Shown here in pieces: positions 40,580 through 49,275 of a stretch of 64,000 bases of DNA. The translations under genes were made by a program, and so were the position numbers. The notes beneath the pieces were generated by a model, which did no database searches, had not been told where the DNA came from, and saw only the letters and a program-made list of their open reading frames with translations. Each line of letters opens with the position of its first letter. Within the stretch, counting starts at the first letter, position 1. Source of the stretch: an uncultured Granulosicoccaceae bacterium (lineage in GTDB: Bacteria > Pseudomonadota > Gammaproteobacteria > Granulosicoccales > Granulosicoccaceae); contig CALGNZ010000047.1 in assembly GCA_937957915.1 (NCBI GenBank), positions 186,001 through 250,000 of the forward strand, in the 5' to 3' direction.

Positions 40580-40852
40580 ATGGCTAGAATGGTTCAGTGC
40601 GTCAAGCTCGATAAAGAGGCAGAAGGCCTCGATCGACCCACTTACCCGGGAGATCTCGGCAAGCGGGTTTATCAAAATGTTTCAAAAGAAGCATGGCAGG
40701 GCTGGCTCGGCCATCAAACCATGTTGATCAACGAGTATCGCCTCACGCCGGTTGATCCAAAAGCGCGAAAATTTCTTGAAGAAGAGATGGAAAAGTACTT
40801 TTTTGGTGGCGGTTCGGACATGCCGGACGGATTTGTGCCGCAAAATGACTGA
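40580..40852 (+). CDS. yggX: Fe(II)-trafficking / oxidative damage protection protein
   Basis: A 90-residue protein with the YggX blocks [38 protein letters not shown] and [16 protein letters not shown]. The single conserved Cys (position 7) is present. It protects iron-sulfur proteins such as MutY from oxidative damage, and lies 44 bases after mutY in an apparent operon. Confidence 0.96.
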   Translation: MARMVQCVKLDKEAEGLDRPTYPGDLGKRVYQNVSKEAWQGWLGHQTMLINEYRLTPVDPKARKFLEEEMEKYFFGGGSDMPDGFVPQND

Positions 40853-40912
40853 AGACTGCTGCGGCGGGCTTGACTACAGCCACGCCAATAGGTCTAATAC
40901 GCCGCTTGGTTA

Positions 40913-40965
40913 GACGTTGTTGGCTCTGGAGCCGAAACCCGATCGGGTTTGCCCGCAACAACGTC
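40913..40965. other. Predicted three-way-junction RNA/DNA structure upstream of tRNA-Phe
   Basis: A perfect 10-bp outer stem (GACGTTGTTG at 40913-40922 and CAACAACGTC at 40956-40965) encloses two inner elements: GGCT-CTGG-AGCC (about 40922-40933) and the perfect 16-base palindrome AAACCCGATCGGGTTT (40935-40950). It lies 60 bases after yggX and 44 bases before tRNA-Phe. No T-run follows, so it is not a classic terminator. It could be a processing signal, a small RNA or a protein-binding site. Confidence 0.5.
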
Positions 40966-41009
40966 AGGTAAAACCAAACCCTCAGCCTGTATCGATTCAA
41001 TCTGTATAT

Positions 41010-41085
41010 GGCCAGGTAGCTCAGTCGGTAGAGCAGGGGACTGAAAATCCCCGTGTCGGCGGTTCGATTCCGTCCCTGGCCACCA
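41010..41085 (+). tRNA. tRNA-Phe (GAA)
   Basis: A complete 76-base cloverleaf with encoded CCA. The acceptor stem is GGCCAGG / CCTGGCC, the D-stem GCTC / GAGC, the anticodon stem GGGGA / TCCCC with loop CTGAAAA (anticodon GAA), and the T arm GGCGG-TTCGATT-CCGTC (one G-T pair). Confidence 0.97.
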
Positions 41086-41388
41086 TTGTTAATTCCCTAC
41101 TTATCCCTGGCGATTTCAAAGCGACAGGAATTCGCAGCTGTATTCCTGCGAACTCCCTATATTGGTAGCGCTTTGCTACTTAGTGCTTTGCTACAAGTCG
41201 GTATCCGCTTCTTCGCTGAACACCTGGTTCAATAGTCGTATTCTCTCGTCGAACCAGCGCTTTGCGATTGCTACCATATTGTCCATCCTTGGAGGGGAGC
41301 GCCGTGTTACGGCAGATGCTCGGAGAACTTTAGGGGTTAGTCGCTAATGGCGGGGCGGTACAAAGCTAAAAACATGCTCAATAAAAGC
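41086..41388. other. Intergenic region after tRNA-Phe
   Basis: About 300 bases. Just after the tRNA is a small inverted repeat (TTCGCAG / CTGCGAA around 41131-41152) that could help end the transcript, though no T-run follows. No integrase, second tRNA or direct repeat of the tRNA 3' end was seen, so no integrated element is supported. Confidence 0.5.
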
Positions 41389-42264
41389 TCACAGACTCGC
41401 GCGAAGATGATCCGCCGCGGCTTCAACCGCTTCTGAGGGATTGGCCATGATGGTCAGTGCCAGTGCGTATTGACTTAGCTTGGGTAAGCCGTGTTGTTTA
41501 CCCAGCTGAATTATTCCCTCGCCGCAACTTGAAAGTGGTATCGGGGCGATGGCGAGGTCTGCCAGCATTGCTGCTCTTTGTCCGGAAATATGTGCGCTCA
41601 TAAATGCTATTCGATAATCACGCTTGTGTTTTTTCAGACTTTCGATAGCTGTCGCGCGCCACGAACAGCCTTCCTCCCAAACTGATATTGGCACCGGGTT
41701 CTGCTCCCAGGCAACACCGTTGCGTGCGCCTGCCCAGACCAGGGGTTCTTTGAGTAAAACTTCCGCGCCCTCAGCTTTTGCGGCTTCCGGGCTGGTGGCA
41801 TAGAGACACATATCCAGCTGTCCCTTTTTGACTTTGGCAGTGAGGTTGGTCGAGCTGTCGACAACAACATCAACGGTCACACAGCAATGGGTTGAAGCAA
41901 AGCGTTGCAGCATGGATGGCAGCCATCGTTCGGCGACATCGTCGGGTGCACCCAGCCTGACAACACCGCTAATCCCGGGTGTGACGAACTGGGCCATCAT
42001 GTCCCGATTGAGTGCCAGCAAGCGACGACCATGCTCGAGTAGTCTGTCGCCATCCGCTGTCGGGGTAACTGATCTTGAATCGCGAGTAAACAGAGGTTTG
42101 CCAACGAGTTCTTCGAGTCGCTTAACCTGCATTGATACAGCGGACGGAGTACGAAATACCGTTTCGGCCGCGGCCGAGAAATTACCGGTATCCGCAATGG
42201 CCACCAGCGTTTTCAGTAAATCGAGCTCCAGAAGCGGTGTTTGCTCGGCTCCGTTTGCACTCAT
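41389..42264 (-). CDS. LysR family transcriptional regulator
   Basis: About 291 residues. The N-terminal winged helix reads LELDLLKTLVAIADTGNFS and AAAETVFRTPSAVSMQVKRL, followed by a substrate-binding domain with short motifs such as VVRLGAPDDVAERWLP. I prefer the ATG at 42264, which is preceded by GAAGGAAAG, over a TTG at 42282. It is divergent from the DUF1127 gene across about 135 bases and probably controls it. The co-inducer is unknown. Confidence 0.93.
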   Translation of the reverse strand: MSANGAEQTPLLELDLLKTLVAIADTGNFSAAAETVFRTPSAVSMQVKRLEELVGKPLFTRDSRSVTPTADGDRLLEHGRRLLALNRDMMAQFVTPGISGVVRLGAPDDVAERWLPSMLQRFASTHCCVTVDVVVDSSTNLTAKVKKGQLDMCLYATSPEAAKAEGAEVLLKEPLVWAGARNGVAWEQNPVPISVWEEGCSWRATAIESLKKHKRDYRIAFMSAHISGQRAAMLADLAIAPIPLSSCGEGIIQLGKQHGLPKLSQYALALTIMANPSEAVEAAADHLRASL

Positions 42265-42400
42265 CTGCTTTCCTTCTATCAATAAAACTCAAAGATGGTG
42301 TCAATACTATTCGTTTGATTGAATCACTAATCGGGCCGATAGTCCAGTTGCGCCAACAAAACCGGCGAAAAAAACTTATTGCACCCAAAAGGAGAGCAAC

Positions 42401-42691
42401 ATGACGACGAACTGCATCGCGACCGAACTCAACCCTTGCGCAAGCACTGCTGATAGACGACAGTCCGCGCTGCGGAAGCTGTGGGCGACAGTTAATGGCT
42501 GGTGGTTAGAGACCAGGCGGCGCTGTACCGATCGTCAGGCAATCCGGTACCTTTCAACACTGGATGATGCCGTGTTAAGAGATATTGGTGTTAACCGGGG
42601 TGATGTGGAATGGGCGGGCAGGTTGCCGAGTTCGGTGGACGCGTCAGTTCAGTTGGAAATTATTGCAAGGGGAGGAGGTCGCAGGCGGTAA
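42401..42691 (+). CDS. DUF1127 (YjiS-like) small protein
   Basis: 96 residues. The C-terminal half carries the DUF1127 signature RQAIRYLSTLDDAVLRDIGV followed by NRGDVEW. Such short Arg-rich proteins are common in proteobacteria, and some bind RNA and affect metabolism. A good AAAGGAGAG ribosome binding site precedes the ATG. Divergent from a LysR gene, a common context for this family. Confidence 0.88.
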   Translation: MTTNCIATELNPCASTADRRQSALRKLWATVNGWWLETRRRCTDRQAIRYLSTLDDAVLRDIGVNRGDVEWAGRLPSSVDASVQLEIIARGGGRRR

Positions 42692-42752
42692 CGATAGATT
42701 GGACCGCATACTTTGTCACACCGCCTGATCAGAGCGGGTTACCTTTTTTCGA

Positions 42753-43898
42753 TTATTTACTTGTGAAAAAACTGACCAGTTGTCTGGTATCGATAGATTG
42801 GCATATCTGATCAGGTGGTCTTAGTGTTGTCATAGTTTCGGCAGCGACCATGGCGTTGATTATAGATTCTTCGATCGCTTCAGTCGCTGCCAGATAGATC
42901 GGGTCGAACAGTCCGTCATTGATGGTTTCGAGTGTGCGACGAGGCCCAGCAAGTTGCGGTATCGGACCTCGGTTGGCGGTACTGAAGGCCATGAAGATGT
43001 CACCGGAACTGTTGCCACCGGGTGTGCCACCTCTGCCAATACCTATAGCGGCTCGCTTTGCCAGACGCCTGAGTTGATGTGGTGCCATTGGAATATCAGT
43101 GGCCAGAATAACAATGATCGAACCCCGTTCGCTTTCGAACAGACGGTTATCTGTCATTACTTCTCCCACCCGTTTTCCCAATGCAGTAAACCAGGGCCGG
43201 GTTCCGTGGTTGGCTTGTACAAGTGCACCAACAGTGAAGGCTTCGTTATCGATAGCAAGCTGTCTTGATGATGTGCCGGTGCCACCCTTGAACTCATAAC
43301 AGATCATGCCGGTACCACCACCAACATTGCCTTCGGCTATGGGGCCATCGGCTGCGGCATTAAGTGCTGACAACGCATCGGCTTCAGTGATATGCAGGCC
43401 ATTGATATCGTTTAGTACACCATCATAGGTTTCTGCTACAACCGGCATGGCCCAAAGGTGCTCGGACTGCCATGCAGATTTATAGGTGTCGATCATCCAT
43501 TTGACGGCAGCGTGATGCACCATGCCAACACTGTGGGTGTTGGTGAGACAGACTGGCCCGACAAAATATCCACCATCTTCTATCCAGTGAGTACCGGTCA
43601 TCTCACCGTTGCCGTTAAGCGCGTACATGCCAGCCCATACAGGTTGCGGCTCAGTGTTATGGCCGAGCGGCAGAATTGCGGTTACGCCGCTGCGTACCGG
43701 TCCATTGCCTTGACGCAGTGGTGGTTCACCTTCAATGCGTGTGCAGTAACCAACCTCTACGCCGGGTACATCGGTTATCGCATTGTGCTGGCCGGTCTGC
43801 CCTGGAAAGGGCAGACCCAGTTCACGACCACGAGGTTTCATCATAGGTATCGGAGACCAAAGAAGTATTGGGTCTGGCTGTGCCTGGCGCATAGCCAT
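42753..43898 (-). CDS. P1 family peptidase (DmpA-type aminopeptidase)
   Basis: Up to 381 residues. The family start RGRELGLPFPGQTGQHNAIT / DVPGVEVGYCT and the autocleavage and active-site segment GRGGTPGGNSSGDIFMAFST are clear; cleavage occurs before the nucleophilic Ser. Other blocks are GNVGGGTGMICYEFKGGTG and VGALVQANHG. These N-terminal nucleophile enzymes release N-terminal residues from peptides or hydrolyse beta-peptides. The start could be ATG 43898 or the ATG pair at 43841-43844, the latter placing the conserved sequence at the N-terminus. Confidence 0.92.
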   Translation of the reverse strand: MAMRQAQPDPILLWSPIPMMKPRGRELGLPFPGQTGQHNAITDVPGVEVGYCTRIEGEPPLRQGNGPVRSGVTAILPLGHNTEPQPVWAGMYALNGNGEMTGTHWIEDGGYFVGPVCLTNTHSVGMVHHAAVKWMIDTYKSAWQSEHLWAMPVVAETYDGVLNDINGLHITEADALSALNAAADGPIAEGNVGGGTGMICYEFKGGTGTSSRQLAIDNEAFTVGALVQANHGTRPWFTALGKRVGEVMTDNRLFESERGSIIVILATDIPMAPHQLRRLAKRAAIGIGRGGTPGGNSSGDIFMAFSTANRGPIPQLAGPRRTLETINDGLFDPIYLAATEAIEESIINAMVAAETMTTLRPPDQICQSIDTRQLVSFFTSK

Positions 43899-43981
43899 GT
43901 GCAGAGCAGGTTGTGCAAGGCTGCATGAGTCAGGCGTGTGCGCAATCGAAATTTGGGCTGCACACGTCGAGGTGCAGGTGA

Positions 43982-44446
43982 TCAGGGTCGTATGTATGCA
44001 TAACCTTGTTCCTGCAAGGTGATCAGCTGCACAACACCGGAAGGCACCATGCTGGCTTCATCGAGCAGCTTGATTGCCTCGCCTGCTTTTTTACTCATTG
44101 CTGCGTGAGTATTGCCACAAGCGGAAAAGGTAAGATCTTCTATTTCCAGTGACATAACACTGATGCGCTCGGCTACCGGTGAGGTGTCGGCGCGCAACAT
44201 ATGCAGGCCCGGGCCATAGGCGACCAGCTCGATCTGAACTTTCTCTCCCACCGAGTCATAGTATTTGCGCAAATTTTTAATATTGTTAAGCGCCATGTTC
44301 ATACGTTTTGGGTCGTTGTCATCAACATGAATGGCAACCTTATGCACGACATCGTCACCAGCCCAGGTAACGTTTGCGAAAGTAAGACACAACATTAGCG
44401 TGGCGCATACAGTCAGGAATATTTGATTGGTTTTTACACAGATCAT
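43982..44446 (-). CDS. Periplasmic DsrE family protein
   Basis: 154 residues with a signal peptide (LTVCATLMLCLTFANVTWAG). The DsrE-like fold is indicated by KVAIHVDDNDPKRMNMALNN, VQIELVAYGPGLHML and a Cys in DLTFSACGNTHAAM at the position of the conserved sulfur-relay Cys. The C-terminus has VVQLITLQEQGYAYIRP. AAAGGA precedes the ATG. Related proteins are linked to sulfur handling, but the exported form has no assigned function. Confidence 0.85.
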   Translation of the reverse strand: MICVKTNQIFLTVCATLMLCLTFANVTWAGDDVVHKVAIHVDDNDPKRMNMALNNIKNLRKYYDSVGEKVQIELVAYGPGLHMLRADTSPVAERISVMSLEIEDLTFSACGNTHAAMSKKAGEAIKLLDEASMVPSGVVQLITLQEQGYAYIRP

Positions 44447-44680
44447 GGCTTAGTCCTTTGGGATAGGGGAAGCCAACAATCGCATTGTTAGTTCTGTAAA
44501 GTCAACTTGATGACACGGATGGCGCGGAGTGATTTGATCCGATGTATAGCCTGTAACCAGCACGGCAAAGGGGGATTGAAATGGCTGTAACAGTGATCGG
44601 AGCAGTGTCGTTGGAGGTCGGAGGGCAAGGAGTTCCTGGAGAGTGTGGAGGATGTGCAGGTTATCGACCTGCCAAGCCGC

Positions 44681-44944
44681 TCAATTTGATTCGTTTGGTC
44701 TGGTGCGGCGCAGCCCGGCACTTATTCGTTCGCCCATTCGATCTTCAACCCAGGTGATGCCACGGTTGAATCGAGGAAGTCGTATTCGACAATTTCGAAT
44801 GAATCGCTCAACGGTTTTACTGGCGCGGACCATCAGGCCTCCGCCGGTCGCAATGAACAGCGAACTGCCCGGTAGTGGCGTTACCAGTGAAATCATGCCG
44901 AGAACCAGAAGAGCTGATCCGGCAATCAAAAGAAGGATTCGCAT
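44681..44944 (-). CDS. Small PGPGW-like membrane protein
   Basis: About 87 residues from ATG 44944 (an ATG at 44986 is also open). Two hydrophobic stretches flank SLVTPLPGSSLFIATGGGLM, resembling the PGPGW transmembrane family, in which PLPG lies between helices. The basic C-terminus (FIRNCRIRLPRFNRG) is probably cytoplasmic. Function unknown. Confidence 0.65.
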   Translation of the reverse strand: MRILLLIAGSALLVLGMISLVTPLPGSSLFIATGGGLMVRASKTVERFIRNCRIRLPRFNRGITWVEDRMGERISAGLRRTRPNESN

Positions 44945-45076
44945 GAATAGTGCATTCCGCAGTGTCAGTAAGCCCCGTGCTCGCATGGCCTCTCGCAGAC
45001 TACACGCCTGTTATCGCGACTTCTCGGTCACCGTTAACGCTTGCGTTTTATTATCGAAAATTAACAGCTTTGCTGT

Positions 45077-45511
45077 TTACTCGATCTCGCAAGCTCTCCT
45101 GTACGGGCCCCAAATGAATAACAACAGAATGCCAATCAGCAAGGCCAGAGAGACATAACACAACGGGATAGCGGCCGATGTGATTGCGCCGCGGATACTG
45201 CCACCACCGGAAGTCGGGCAAACTCCGCCACCTGCTACCAACTCGGCGACTGAGCCGACCAGGGCGATCGCAGCAGCAATTGACCAGCCAGTAACAAAAA
45301 AGTGATGTTTGCATCCGTTGTGATTGATAATCACAGACAGCACCATCAGTGTGTAGCCAATGAGTACGGCGTAGCATACTGGTACCAAAAATACGTGAGG
45401 GCACGGGTTCCCTGTCAGGTTTTCGTAGCTGACTTTTATCGCACCGATAAATCCGATTGCCAGTAGTACCCAAAGGGTGTAATCAACCCAGTTTCTCGGT
45501 GTTGAATTCAT
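45077..45511 (-). CDS. Four-helix membrane protein with paired Cys motifs
   Basis: 144 residues, about four membrane helices. Two parts look alike: NPCPHVFLVPVCYAVLIGY in the first half and VCP followed by IPLCYVSLALLIGIL in the second, each with a Cys-Pro and a Cys-Tyr. The arrangement recalls thiol oxidoreductases of the VKOR or DsbB type, but no CxxC pair is present, so that is only a suggestion. It lies 35 bases downstream of the FG-GAP gene and may share its transcript. Confidence 0.65.
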   Translation of the reverse strand: MNSTPRNWVDYTLWVLLAIGFIGAIKVSYENLTGNPCPHVFLVPVCYAVLIGYTLMVLSVIINHNGCKHHFFVTGWSIAAAIALVGSVAELVAGGGVCPTSGGGSIRGAITSAAIPLCYVSLALLIGILLLFIWGPYRRACEIE

Positions 45512-45546
45512 TGTGTCGCTCTCGCTCTCTCTCAGTATCGGGTGAT

Positions 45547-47157
45547 TTAAAAACTAAGCGTTTCGTTGCGAAAACTACCGTTGCGTTCGGCGTTGTTGCC
45601 GTCCAGTCTGACAACGGAGACGCTGGTCGCCTGTTGCGACGAGAGCCCGAATATCAGCGTGTGTGACTGGTCTGAAAGCAGCCCTTCGCCAACAACAAAG
45701 GTTTGTACGATCTGATTGCCGTCGTCGAGTGTTACGGTTACTTCGGCGCCGACTGACTCAATGACATTGGGTAATTTGACTTTCAGATATCCCTGGTCTC
45801 CTGCCTCGCTCAGGAATACTTTTTGTTCACCAAGTAAGTTAATGTGGATGAGATCCGGGTAACCATCCTGGTTAAAGTCTGCGGTTAGCGGGGTAATGCC
45901 GTACTCGCGGTTCTGTACACCCGCGGCCTTACCGGCATCCATGAATATCGTATTCTCCGCCTGCAGGAAAAAGCGCCCGTCCAGTCTCCACATTGGCAGC
46001 TTGTGCAATGGCCAGCCCTCATAGTTTTCAGATACCACCAGGTCGTCACGGCCGTCGAGATTGAAGTCTTCGAATACTGCGCCCCAGGAAAACTCATAAC
46101 TTGCAACCTGAGCATCTTCTGCAGAGTCTTTAAAGGAAAAGTCGCCCGTGTTTTCGAATAGCAACCAGTCGGTATGGAGTGTTTGGTCGTCTCGAAGGTC
46201 GCCGCGCACCAGTGACATTGGGACCGTGCTGCCGACATTGGAGAAAAAGAAATCGGGCAGACCATCGTTTTTTAAATCAGTGACTGCAATACCCATCGGG
46301 TAGGCAAATTCATCACTGCGCGGATTAGAGATATTTTCAAATTTCAATCCACCTAGGTTTTTCCAGGTGCGTACCTGACCGGTGTCGTGGGCTACGATCA
46401 AGTCTTCCCGTTGATCGTTATCGACATCGATAAATACGCCCATGAAGGTGTTGTGATGATAGTAAAGCCCGGCTTCTTTAGTGATATTGCGAAACTGCCC
46501 ATCGCCCTCGTTCAGGAACAGTGCGCTGACGCCACCGTAGTCGCGATTGAAGATGGTTTCTCCCTCTACGTGTTTGCGCGCGATATAGCCTGATACGTAC
46601 ATGTCGAACAATCCGTCGCGATTAAGATCGGCAACGGCCACTGACAACGGTACTGTTCGTGGGTCGAGTTCGAGTTCGAGTTTTGCCCCGGTGAATGAGC
46701 CGTTATCGTTGTCGTAGAGAAAAACCCCGGACTGTCTGGTTACCAGTAAATCGTTGTCGCCATCGTGATCAAAATCGAGTGAAGACGCGCTGAAGGTTTT
46801 ATCGGGTGTAGTCTTGCTCCAGCCTGTGTCTGAAGTGATATCTGTAAATTTATTATCGACGAATCGGTAGATCGCATCTTGCTGGTTGATGCCGCCGCCA
46901 AGGAACAGTTCCTCTGTGCCGTCGCCGTCAATATCGATGATTGCACCTGCGGTAAACGGAAGTGTTTTTTCGCCATCGTAGGTGGGTATGAATGCAATGG
47001 TTTGATTGGTGAACGTTGGCACTATCAGTGAGCCAAGGTCACTCTGATAATCACTGGTCCGGTCGTTTGATGCCATGTAGGTGAGTGCTACAAACAAAGC
47101 AGTGATTAAAAAAAGCAGGAAGAACGCTATTGACCGCAATAGTCCTTTGATACTCAT
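45547..47157 (-). CDS. FG-GAP/VCBS repeat protein with ASPIC/UnbV C-terminal domain
   Basis: About 536 residues from ATG 47157 (a TTG at 47163 is also in frame). An N-terminal membrane helix (SIAFFLLFLITALFVALTYM) anchors an exported beta-propeller. At least seven calcium-loop repeats are visible: DIDGDGTEELF, DFDHDGDNDLL, DLNRDGLFDMY, DVDNDQREDLI, DLKNDGLPDFF, DFNLDGRDDLV and DFNQDGYPDLI. The last 80 residues (ESVGAEVTVTLDDGNQIVQ onward) match the ASPIC/UnbV domain. A surface protein, probably for adhesion or ligand binding. Confidence 0.9.
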   Translation of the reverse strand: MSIKGLLRSIAFFLLFLITALFVALTYMASNDRTSDYQSDLGSLIVPTFTNQTIAFIPTYDGEKTLPFTAGAIIDIDGDGTEELFLGGGINQQDAIYRFVDNKFTDITSDTGWSKTTPDKTFSASSLDFDHDGDNDLLVTRQSGVFLYDNDNGSFTGAKLELELDPRTVPLSVAVADLNRDGLFDMYVSGYIARKHVEGETIFNRDYGGVSALFLNEGDGQFRNITKEAGLYYHHNTFMGVFIDVDNDQREDLIVAHDTGQVRTWKNLGGLKFENISNPRSDEFAYPMGIAVTDLKNDGLPDFFFSNVGSTVPMSLVRGDLRDDQTLHTDWLLFENTGDFSFKDSAEDAQVASYEFSWGAVFEDFNLDGRDDLVVSENYEGWPLHKLPMWRLDGRFFLQAENTIFMDAGKAAGVQNREYGITPLTADFNQDGYPDLIHINLLGEQKVFLSEAGDQGYLKVKLPNVIESVGAEVTVTLDDGNQIVQTFVVGEGLLSDQSHTLIFGLSSQQATSVSVVRLDGNNAERNGSFRNETLSF

Positions 47158-47211
47158 CGGCAAGAACCTGGTTGGTGGGACGGACTTTCAATGGCTATGG
47201 TGAAGCGAGGG

Positions 47212-48051
47212 TCAGACATCAGTGGAATCTAAAGGTTCGTCGCTACGAACCCGCGTTGCAATCAGTACCGAAAGCAGAAAAAAGATGAAAAAGGCCACAT
47301 TGAGTGCTATCGGCATGGTGTGCTTGCCAATCGCTGGTACCGCGATGAACAATACAAAATTAGCAACGATCAATAATATCGGGTTAAAAATGGCAATCCA
47401 GCGTGGATAGTGTGAGCGCCCGCCAATGGCCAGCCAGACAATAATTCCAGATAAAACGAGGGTGGTTAGCCGTGTCACCTGAAGCAATGTTTCGTAGCGT
47501 GTTTGATACAGCGCGATCAAATGATCGGTCAGGTCAGAAGGTGGCATTTGCACCAGTGCCGACACACTGGCCCGTGAACCAATCCACACTGTGCCGACAA
47601 TAAAACCAAAACTCCCGATCAGAAACGCGATAGATGCCCAACGTCGGCTGGCCGGCTTCAGCATTAGATAGATATGGAAACAACCGACCGGGTAAAGAGT
47701 CGCCCCGAAAACACCAAAGAAGTGTCCAACGGTTGAGTGGTTGTCACCCGTGCCCAGCATGAAGTCATAGCTGGTTTCGCTGTATCGCGCCAATTCGTCG
47801 TAGTGCAGCAGGTATTCGCCAATACCAACAAGTATGGCTGCCAGAATGCCCGCCAGTCCGGTAACCACCAGATATTTTTGCAAAGGTGAGTCTCTTTTGG
47901 TTTTGTTCAGTATAGTGATTAAGAGGGTTGCAACTAGCGGAAGCAGTCCACTATTATTGCTCAATCGTCCAGCCAGAGAGCGTGAGTAGCAGCGCCTTTG
48001 CTGTTGCCAGGACACCAGGACACCGCCGCAGGACAGGCCCGTTTCAACCAA
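47212..48051 (-). CDS. Multi-pass membrane protein of unknown function (DUF6796-like)
   Basis: Up to 279 residues with about six to seven membrane helices. The segment DFMLGTGDNHSTVGHFFGVF and GATLYPVGCFHIYLML resembles conserved membrane proteins of unknown function. The true start is unclear: the first 30 or so codons are polar and Cys-rich, and a TTG at 47964 is possible. It lies 54 bases downstream... of nothing on its own strand, and its stop is about 55 bases before the FG-GAP gene, which may follow in the same transcript. It is divergent from the AraC-family gene. Confidence 0.7.
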   Translation of the reverse strand: MVETGLSCGGVLVSWQQQRRCYSRSLAGRLSNNSGLLPLVATLLITILNKTKRDSPLQKYLVVTGLAGILAAILVGIGEYLLHYDELARYSETSYDFMLGTGDNHSTVGHFFGVFGATLYPVGCFHIYLMLKPASRRWASIAFLIGSFGFIVGTVWIGSRASVSALVQMPPSDLTDHLIALYQTRYETLLQVTRLTTLVLSGIIVWLAIGGRSHYPRWIAIFNPILLIVANFVLFIAVPAIGKHTMPIALNVAFFIFFLLSVLIATRVRSDEPLDSTDV

Positions 48052-48174
48052 TGATTTTCGCTACCTATGAATAACTATGTACCCTAAGCCACCTTCAAGG
48101 TGTTCTCGCGGTGGTTCGCTCTTGCTACATGGGCTCCTGCTGTGCACGCTTCGCGATGCCTGTGACTATCAGAC

Positions 48175-49140
48175 ATGTCGTACCTGAACCTTAGAATACT
48201 CGGGGCGCAAGTAGTTCCGGTCACCAGTGATTTTTTGGGTAGCGTAGCACTCCACAGTGCCGATACTGATAGATCCGATAGCGGGTTTTTAGTTCTACCG
48301 CTGCAGAATGGCTTATACGGATCTGATAACCAGCATCAAATGTTAAGCCTGAGTCGGGGAGATCTGCTTGTGTTTCCAGGTAAGCGCACAGGCTATCTGA
48401 GCACGACACTCAATCCGCCGGCGGAGTTGTTAAATGGTGCCCCTGGCTCTGCCTGTGCAGACCAACGAAACCCGCGCGGGAGTTCACCTGACAATGTAAT
48501 CAGTGTTGATCAATTAACCGGAACCGCGGGTGCTGTCATAGAGCAGTTGCAGGCGGTTATCCTGAAGGTTCAGTTGTGTGAAATTGTAAAAGGAGGTGTC
48601 GGTGACTTTCTGCCTGACTGCTTGCTGCTGACACCGCCCGACAGTAGAAGATCCTATATTATTTCTATTGGCGAACAACTGGCAAAAATTGCCAACCACT
48701 CAGAAGATATTAACAAGGCAAAAGTAGTGAGGTTCACAGAACTTTTGTTAATCGAGGCGCTGGATTTATTTCTTAATCAGGATTCGACAACGAGTCGATT
48801 GATGGCAGGCAGCAAAAACCCGCGCATCGGTGAGGCTATAAGAGCTGTTCATGATAATCCTGAGCAAAACTGGACGGTGTCGCGGCTCGCTGCAATTGCG
48901 AATATGTCTCGTTCTCTGTTTGCCATTCAGTTTAAGGAAGCCTGTGGGGAAACACCATTGAGGTATGTCAGGCAATGTCGAATTCATCGAGCGAAGCTTT
49001 TACTGACGGAATCAGTCGCACCCTTAGAACAGATTGCTGATCAGTGTGGATATGCCTCGCAGTCTGCGTTTATAAAAGCGTTCAGCGAAGCGATTGGCTA
49101 TTCGCCCGGGCGTTGGCGAAATCTGCAAAAAAGCAATTGA
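48175..49140 (+). CDS. AraC family transcriptional regulator
   Basis: 321 residues. The N-terminal 190 or so residues fit a cupin-like sensory domain (SDSGFLVLPLQNGLYGSDNQ, LLVFPGKRTGYLS). The C-terminus has both helix-turn-helix motifs: WTVSRLAAIANMSRSLFAIQ and LEQIADQCGYASQSAFIKAF, ending in YSPGRWR. It is divergent from the membrane-protein gene at 47212-48051 and so may control it. The effector is unknown. Confidence 0.93.
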   Translation: MSYLNLRILGAQVVPVTSDFLGSVALHSADTDRSDSGFLVLPLQNGLYGSDNQHQMLSLSRGDLLVFPGKRTGYLSTTLNPPAELLNGAPGSACADQRNPRGSSPDNVISVDQLTGTAGAVIEQLQAVILKVQLCEIVKGGVGDFLPDCLLLTPPDSRRSYIISIGEQLAKIANHSEDINKAKVVRFTELLLIEALDLFLNQDSTTSRLMAGSKNPRIGEAIRAVHDNPEQNWTVSRLAAIANMSRSLFAIQFKEACGETPLRYVRQCRIHRAKLLLTESVAPLEQIADQCGYASQSAFIKAFSEAIGYSPGRWRNLQKSN

Positions 49141-49210
49141 TGACACCGAACGACCGCGTTCAGATGTGGGTTCCTGATTCACGCCTCGCCGATTTTCAAA
49201 TGTAATAATA

Positions 49211-49230
49211 TACTGTATATAAAAACAGTA
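49211..49230 (+). promoter_or_regulatory. LexA (SOS) box overlapping a -10 element
   Basis: TACTGTATATAAAAACAGTA matches the E. coli LexA consensus (CTGT-N8-ACAG, with flanking TA/TA) at 18 of 20 positions. A TATAAT -10 hexamer (49229-49234) overlaps its right end, the classic arrangement for LexA repression. The first codon downstream is 45 bases away (49276). No -35 element close to consensus is seen. Confidence 0.85.
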
Positions 49231-49275
49231 TAATAATGCCGATCTTCATCAACTTGCTGAGAATACGGGAGCCGC

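Noticed and set aside
41010-41388. tRNA-Phe as an integration site for a mobile element
   Set aside because: No integrase and no second copy of the tRNA 3' end in the window; the downstream genes look chromosomal.
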